DNA of 64,000 bases. Origin: CAYMZZ01 sp044463125. GTDB lineage: Bacteria > Bacteroidota > Bacteroidia > Chitinophagales > Chitinophagaceae. How positions within the stretch are numbered: position 1 is the first letter of the stretch; every line of letters starts with the position of its first letter. The notes below the pieces were generated by a model. It worked only from the letters and a program-made list of their open reading frames with translations, was not told the origin of the DNA and did no database searches. The stretch spans positions 62,001 to 126,000 of the forward strand of contig JBIQMS010000001.1 in assembly GCA_044463125.1 (NCBI GenBank). Reading direction: 5' to 3'. This document shows, in pieces, positions 60,819 to 64,000 of the stretch. A program made the position numbers and the translations under genes.

Positions 60819-61007
60819 GCTTGTGCCAATTTGGGACTCGGATGTATAACTGCGCGTTGAATGGTTGGGATATTGCATATGCCACTATTTAGATGAATTG
60901 ATTCGATACCTGAATCCTTCTGCGCAAGCCCCTGACGACACAGTTAAGCTACATCATTTCTGAATGATTTCTCGTCCAGCTAAAGAATTTGTCGAAACTC
61001 AAATCCG

Positions 61008-61015
61008 TAAATTTG
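61008..61015 (+). promoter_or_regulatory. -7 box (TAAATTTG) for the HMG-CoA lyase operon
   Basis: Matches TAnnTTTG, with TTTG at 60988-60991 as a possible -33 element. The ATG follows after four bases, so the message is probably leaderless. Confidence 0.6.
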
Positions 61016-61019
61016 TGCC

Positions 61020-61880
61020 ATGATCGATTCACCTATCCAACTGATCGAGTGCCCGCGGGATGCCATGCAGGGATGGAAAACTTTTATTCCCACACGGCAA
61101 AAAGTGGACTATATCAACAGCCTGTTGAAAGTGGGTTTTTCCTGTATCGACTTCGGCAGTTTTGTTTCTCCCAAAGCCATACCCCAGATGGCCGATACAG
61201 CGGAAGTGGTGAAAACCCTCGACAGGCAGGGTAGTTCTTCATCCCTCCTGGCTATCGTAGCTAATGAAAGGGGCGCCGGGGATGCTGTTGCTTTCGACAG
61301 CATTGGTTATCTCGGATTCCCTTTCAGTGTTTCTCCTGAATTTCAGCTACGCAACACCAATGCTTCGCAGGATCAGGCCCTACGCCGTGTGGAAGCTATA
61401 CAGGAAATATGTGTTCAGAAAAACCGCAAGCTGGTTGTGTACCTGTCGATGGCTTTTGGCAATCCTTATGGAGATGCCTGGTCTGAAGAGATCGTTTTTG
61501 AATGGGCCGGCAAAATGGCCGGGCTCGATATCGGAATCCTTTCACTGGCCGATACGGTGGGCTTGGCCACCCCGGAGCAGGTCTTTGATATGAGCCGCTT
61601 CCTGATTGAATCCCTTCCGGATGTGGAGATGGGTGTACATCTGCATTCCCGGCCCGACAACTGGCGCGAGAAACTGGATGCGGCCTGGCGTGCCGGCTGC
61701 CGCCGCTTCGATGGCGCTCTGAAAGGAGTAGGAGGTTGCCCTATGGCCAACGACGAGTTGGTGGGAAATATGGATTCGGAGAAGATGATTGGCTATTTTC
61801 AGGAAATCGGCCAGCCACTACCGCTCAATGAAAAAGCGCTGGCGGAAAGTCTTCGGCTGGCGTCTCAAATCTTTCTATAA
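61020..61880 (+). CDS. Hydroxymethylglutaryl-CoA lyase
   Basis: 286 residues of the HMGL-like TIM-barrel family. IQLIECPRDAMQGW contains the first catalytic/metal region (equivalent to the PRDG motif; here PRDA), VHLHSRPDNW provides the metal-binding His pair, and GALKGVGGCPMANDELVGN is the HMG-CoA lyase signature with the catalytic Cys in GGCP. It cleaves HMG-CoA to acetyl-CoA and acetoacetate, as in leucine or ketone metabolism. The Gly-to-Ala change in PRDG is a mild departure from the consensus. It forms an operon with the GSCFA gene 10 bases downstream. Confidence 0.88.
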   Translation: MIDSPIQLIECPRDAMQGWKTFIPTRQKVDYINSLLKVGFSCIDFGSFVSPKAIPQMADTAEVVKTLDRQGSSSSLLAIVANERGAGDAVAFDSIGYLGFPFSVSPEFQLRNTNASQDQALRRVEAIQEICVQKNRKLVVYLSMAFGNPYGDAWSEEIVFEWAGKMAGLDIGILSLADTVGLATPEQVFDMSRFLIESLPDVEMGVHLHSRPDNWREKLDAAWRAGCRRFDGALKGVGGCPMANDELVGNMDSEKMIGYFQEIGQPLPLNEKALAESLRLASQIFL

Positions 61881-61890
61881 TTTGCGGCTT

Positions 61891-62934
61891 ATGGAATGGA
61901 TGACGCCCATTCATATGGAGGCACCGGAAAAAAGGATCCGCTACGAGGAGCCGATAATGCTTATCGGATCCTGTTTCACCGAACATATTGGGAATGCCCT
62001 GGCCGATACAAAATTCAGGGTGCTTCAAAACCCCAACGGTATTCTTTTCGATCCGGCCAGCGTGGCCAAGAGCCTGATTGGCTATATCGAAAACAAGCAA
62101 TACACTCATGCGGATATTTTTCAGTTGAATGAAGTATGGCATAGCTGGGATCATCATAGCCGATTTTCGCGCACCGACCCTGACGCGACACTGGAAGCCA
62201 TTAACCAGTCGCAGCAACAGGCCCATGATTTTCTTCGCGAAGCCCGTTGGATCATTATCACGCTGGGCTCCTCCTATTCCTACCGGCTTAGCAGCGAAGC
62301 CAGTAATGCTACTGCTGTTTGCGACAACAGGCTGCTGCATCCCTACCATCACGCACCTGGTGTAGCCAATTGTCATCGCGCGCCCTCAAGCTGGTTTCAG
62401 AAACACCTGATGGAAATAGAGGAAACGGTGAGCGTACTCGACAACTGCTATCACCAACTGATGCAATTCAATCCGCATTTGCAGATCATTTTCACGGTGA
62501 GTCCTGTACGGCATTTACGCGATGGGGTAGTGGCCAATAACCGCAGCAAGGCCCGCCTGATTGAATCGGTACACCACCTTGCTGAAAAGTTTGACCGCCT
62601 TCATTATTTCCCGGCTTATGAATTGGTAGTAGATGTGCTGCGCGATTATCGGTTTTATGATATAGACCTCGCGCATCCCAACTATGCGGCCACCGAATTT
62701 GTGTTGGAAAAATTCGCAGAAAATTATCTGGATGCCGATACACGGGAATTGATGCAGGAAATCCGAAGCCTGCGCATTGCCCGCAAGCACCGGCCACAAC
62801 ACCCCGACACCATGGCGCACCAGGACTTTTTACGAAAGCACCTTGAGAAAGCAAAAAGCCTGCAGCAAAAATTTCCTTTCCTCGACTTTTCAGATGAATT
62901 GAATTATTTCGGAGCGAGCGCCGAAAAGCGGTAA
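61891..62934 (+). CDS. GSCFA-domain protein
   Basis: 347 residues. The name-giving motif appears as IMLIGSCFTEHIGNAL (from about residue 22), followed by NPNGILFDPASVAKSL and a SGNH-hydrolase-like core (WIIITLGSSYSYRL, IIFTVSPVRHLRDGV, YFPAYELVVDVLRDYRFYDIDLAHPN). The family is common in Bacteroidota and of unknown function; its fold relates to GDSL/SGNH esterases, with Ser in GSC and the DLAHPN His as plausible catalytic residues. The start is ATG 61891. Its last 31 bases overlap the end of the convergent galM gene. Confidence 0.88.
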   Translation: MEWMTPIHMEAPEKRIRYEEPIMLIGSCFTEHIGNALADTKFRVLQNPNGILFDPASVAKSLIGYIENKQYTHADIFQLNEVWHSWDHHSRFSRTDPDATLEAINQSQQQAHDFLREARWIIITLGSSYSYRLSSEASNATAVCDNRLLHPYHHAPGVANCHRAPSSWFQKHLMEIEETVSVLDNCYHQLMQFNPHLQIIFTVSPVRHLRDGVVANNRSKARLIESVHHLAEKFDRLHYFPAYELVVDVLRDYRFYDIDLAHPNYAATEFVLEKFAENYLDADTRELMQEIRSLRIARKHRPQHPDTMAHQDFLRKHLEKAKSLQQKFPFLDFSDELNYFGASAEKR

Positions 62935-63959
62935 ACCGTGCGGGTGGAATATTTTTCGCCAGGTCGTAAAACCGTATTGGGAAAAGAGGGAATATTGATG
63001 GCATTGGGATGTACCTGGGTCTCGAGGCAAAAACCGGAATAAGGTCCGTAGGTATTGCCTGCCTTGCCTTTCAGCGGTCCCAGCCAGCGCGCGGTATAGA
63101 AATGGACAACCGGTTCGCTGGTAAACAGTTCCATTCGGATGCCCGTGTCTCCACATTCCGCTACAGCCGCGGGTTGCAAAAGGCCCTCCTGGTTGCGAAC
63201 AAAGCTTTGGTCAAAACCCGTCTCCTCATTCCAATTGGCATCAATCCGGCGCATTTGCTTGAAATCATGTGCCGAGCCGGCAACCGGAATCAGCTTACCC
63301 GTGGTGACAAAATTATCATCCTGCTCCAGGATGGCATCGGCTCCAATTTGCAAAGCGTAATCGCGAATGGTTCCCTGGCCATCCTTGAAATTGAAATAGC
63401 TGTGGTGGGTGAGGTTAACAATGGTCGTCTTGTCGGTAACGGCATCAAATGAATAACTCAACTCATTGTCGTCGTTCAGCTCGAAACGGATTTCCGTTAA
63501 CAGATTACCGGGATAGCCTTCTTCACCATCGGGCGAAAGACAGGAGAGTACCAGCCAGGGATGTGGATCCTCGCCCTTTTGCTTCAAAGCCCAGACCTTT
63601 TTATCAAATCCGGTTATGCCCCCATGCAGGTGATCGGGGCCATTATTGCTAGCCAGTTGGTAGTCCTTACCTTCCAGTGTAAACCGGCCACGGCCAATGC
63701 GGTTGCCGTAGCGTCCAATAACTGCGCCGAGGTAGGGGTATGCTTTCAAATATTCGGGTGAAAGGTAATCCTGCATAGTATCGAGACCCAGCACAAGGTC
63801 AATTTTCTTTTGTTGGTTTACAGGAAACCGTATGGCCCGGATGATGGCGCCATAATTACTGATTTCTACTTCCATGCCCTTCGCATTGCGAAGGGTAAAC
63901 AAAAATACCTCGCCTCCCTGTGGATGCGTAAAACAACTGGTTTGGCTAATCTTCTTCAC
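62904..63959 (-). CDS. galM: Aldose 1-epimerase (galactose mutarotase)
   Basis: 351 residues, cytoplasmic (no signal peptide). GAVIGRYGNRIGRGRFTLEGKDYQL, HLHGGITGFDKKVW and IVNLTHHSYFNF contain the two active-site histidines, PVAGSAHDFKQ a conserved loop, and FCLETQVHPNAINIPSFPNTVLRPGE the catalytic Glu. It interconverts alpha and beta anomers of hexoses. The gene converges on GSCFA with 31 bases of overlapping coding sequence. ATG at 63959. Confidence 0.93.
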   Translation of the reverse strand: MKKISQTSCFTHPQGGEVFLFTLRNAKGMEVEISNYGAIIRAIRFPVNQQKKIDLVLGLDTMQDYLSPEYLKAYPYLGAVIGRYGNRIGRGRFTLEGKDYQLASNNGPDHLHGGITGFDKKVWALKQKGEDPHPWLVLSCLSPDGEEGYPGNLLTEIRFELNDDNELSYSFDAVTDKTTIVNLTHHSYFNFKDGQGTIRDYALQIGADAILEQDDNFVTTGKLIPVAGSAHDFKQMRRIDANWNEETGFDQSFVRNQEGLLQPAAVAECGDTGIRMELFTSEPVVHFYTARWLGPLKGKAGNTYGPYSGFCLETQVHPNAINIPSFPNTVLRPGEKYSTRTVYRFSALAPK

Positions 63960-64000
63960 ATTTGATAATTAGAATGAGAAAAATGTATTTTACCTAACAT

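Overview
The window is a 64 kb stretch of a Bacteroidota chromosome, most likely family Chitinophagaceae. Supporting features are a SusC/SusD pair, a DUF4270 lipoprotein, GSCFA and DUF6249 proteins, OstA/LptD-like proteins, a B-type succinate:quinone oxidoreductase with one cytochrome b subunit, frequent TTG/GTG starts, and TAnnTTTG boxes upstream of many genes. Base composition is moderate and fairly even. I see no rRNA, tRNA, insertion sequence, prophage or CRISPR array.

Layout. 1-6 kb: end of an esterase-like gene, class II aldolase, a BtuF-like metal-receptor protein, and cystathionine beta-synthase. 4.9-10 kb: ECF sigma factor with a membrane anti-sigma candidate, a DUF6249 protein, an S41 protease, and a MurNAc/GlcNAc kinase-MurQ pair for peptidoglycan recycling. 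10.1-15 kb: thrA-thrB-thrC, preceded by an unannotated 37-codon leader ORF ending in a Thr/Ile-rich run, a probable attenuator. 15.1-19.4 kb: a conserved hypothetical and sdhC-sdhA-sdhB. 19.4-25.8 kb: a giant outer-membrane protein, ychF, and an SpmA/SpmB-type membrane protein. 25.9-32.3 kb: a deoR-susC-susD-DUF4397 operon. 32.7-41.6 kb: nhaA and an envelope cluster (OstA-like, MlaD/MCE, amidase, LptD-like). 41.8-49.4 kb: DinB, S8 protease, OmpA/TSP3 protein, an ALDH7-like dehydrogenase, panB and ppx. 49.3-56.6 kb: ppk1, a flippase-like protein, panD and panC, divergent from a half-length glycogen-synthase-like gene and a DUF4270 lipoprotein. 56.7-64 kb: metK, NUDIX, rlmB, small hypotheticals, HMG-CoA lyase, GSCFA and galM.

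The most striking feature is not a gene. At least 12 intergenic regions carry arrays with a strict 7-base period (a few have an 8-base period) in which about 4-5 bases of each unit are fixed and 2-3 vary. The unit families are ACGTnnn, TTTAAAC-like, AAGTTnn and TCACGnn. Arrays usually occur as two oppositely oriented arms around a unique spacer. Different unit families can follow one another in the same 7-base register. Several arrays run into the coding region and supply the last codons and stop codon of a gene (panC, nhaA, the NUDIX gene, ychF), and one separates sdhA from sdhB. They resemble in concept the short tandem heptamer (STRR) repeats of heterocystous cyanobacteria, but I know of no description for this lineage.

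All protein assignments come from reading motifs by eye; no database search was run.
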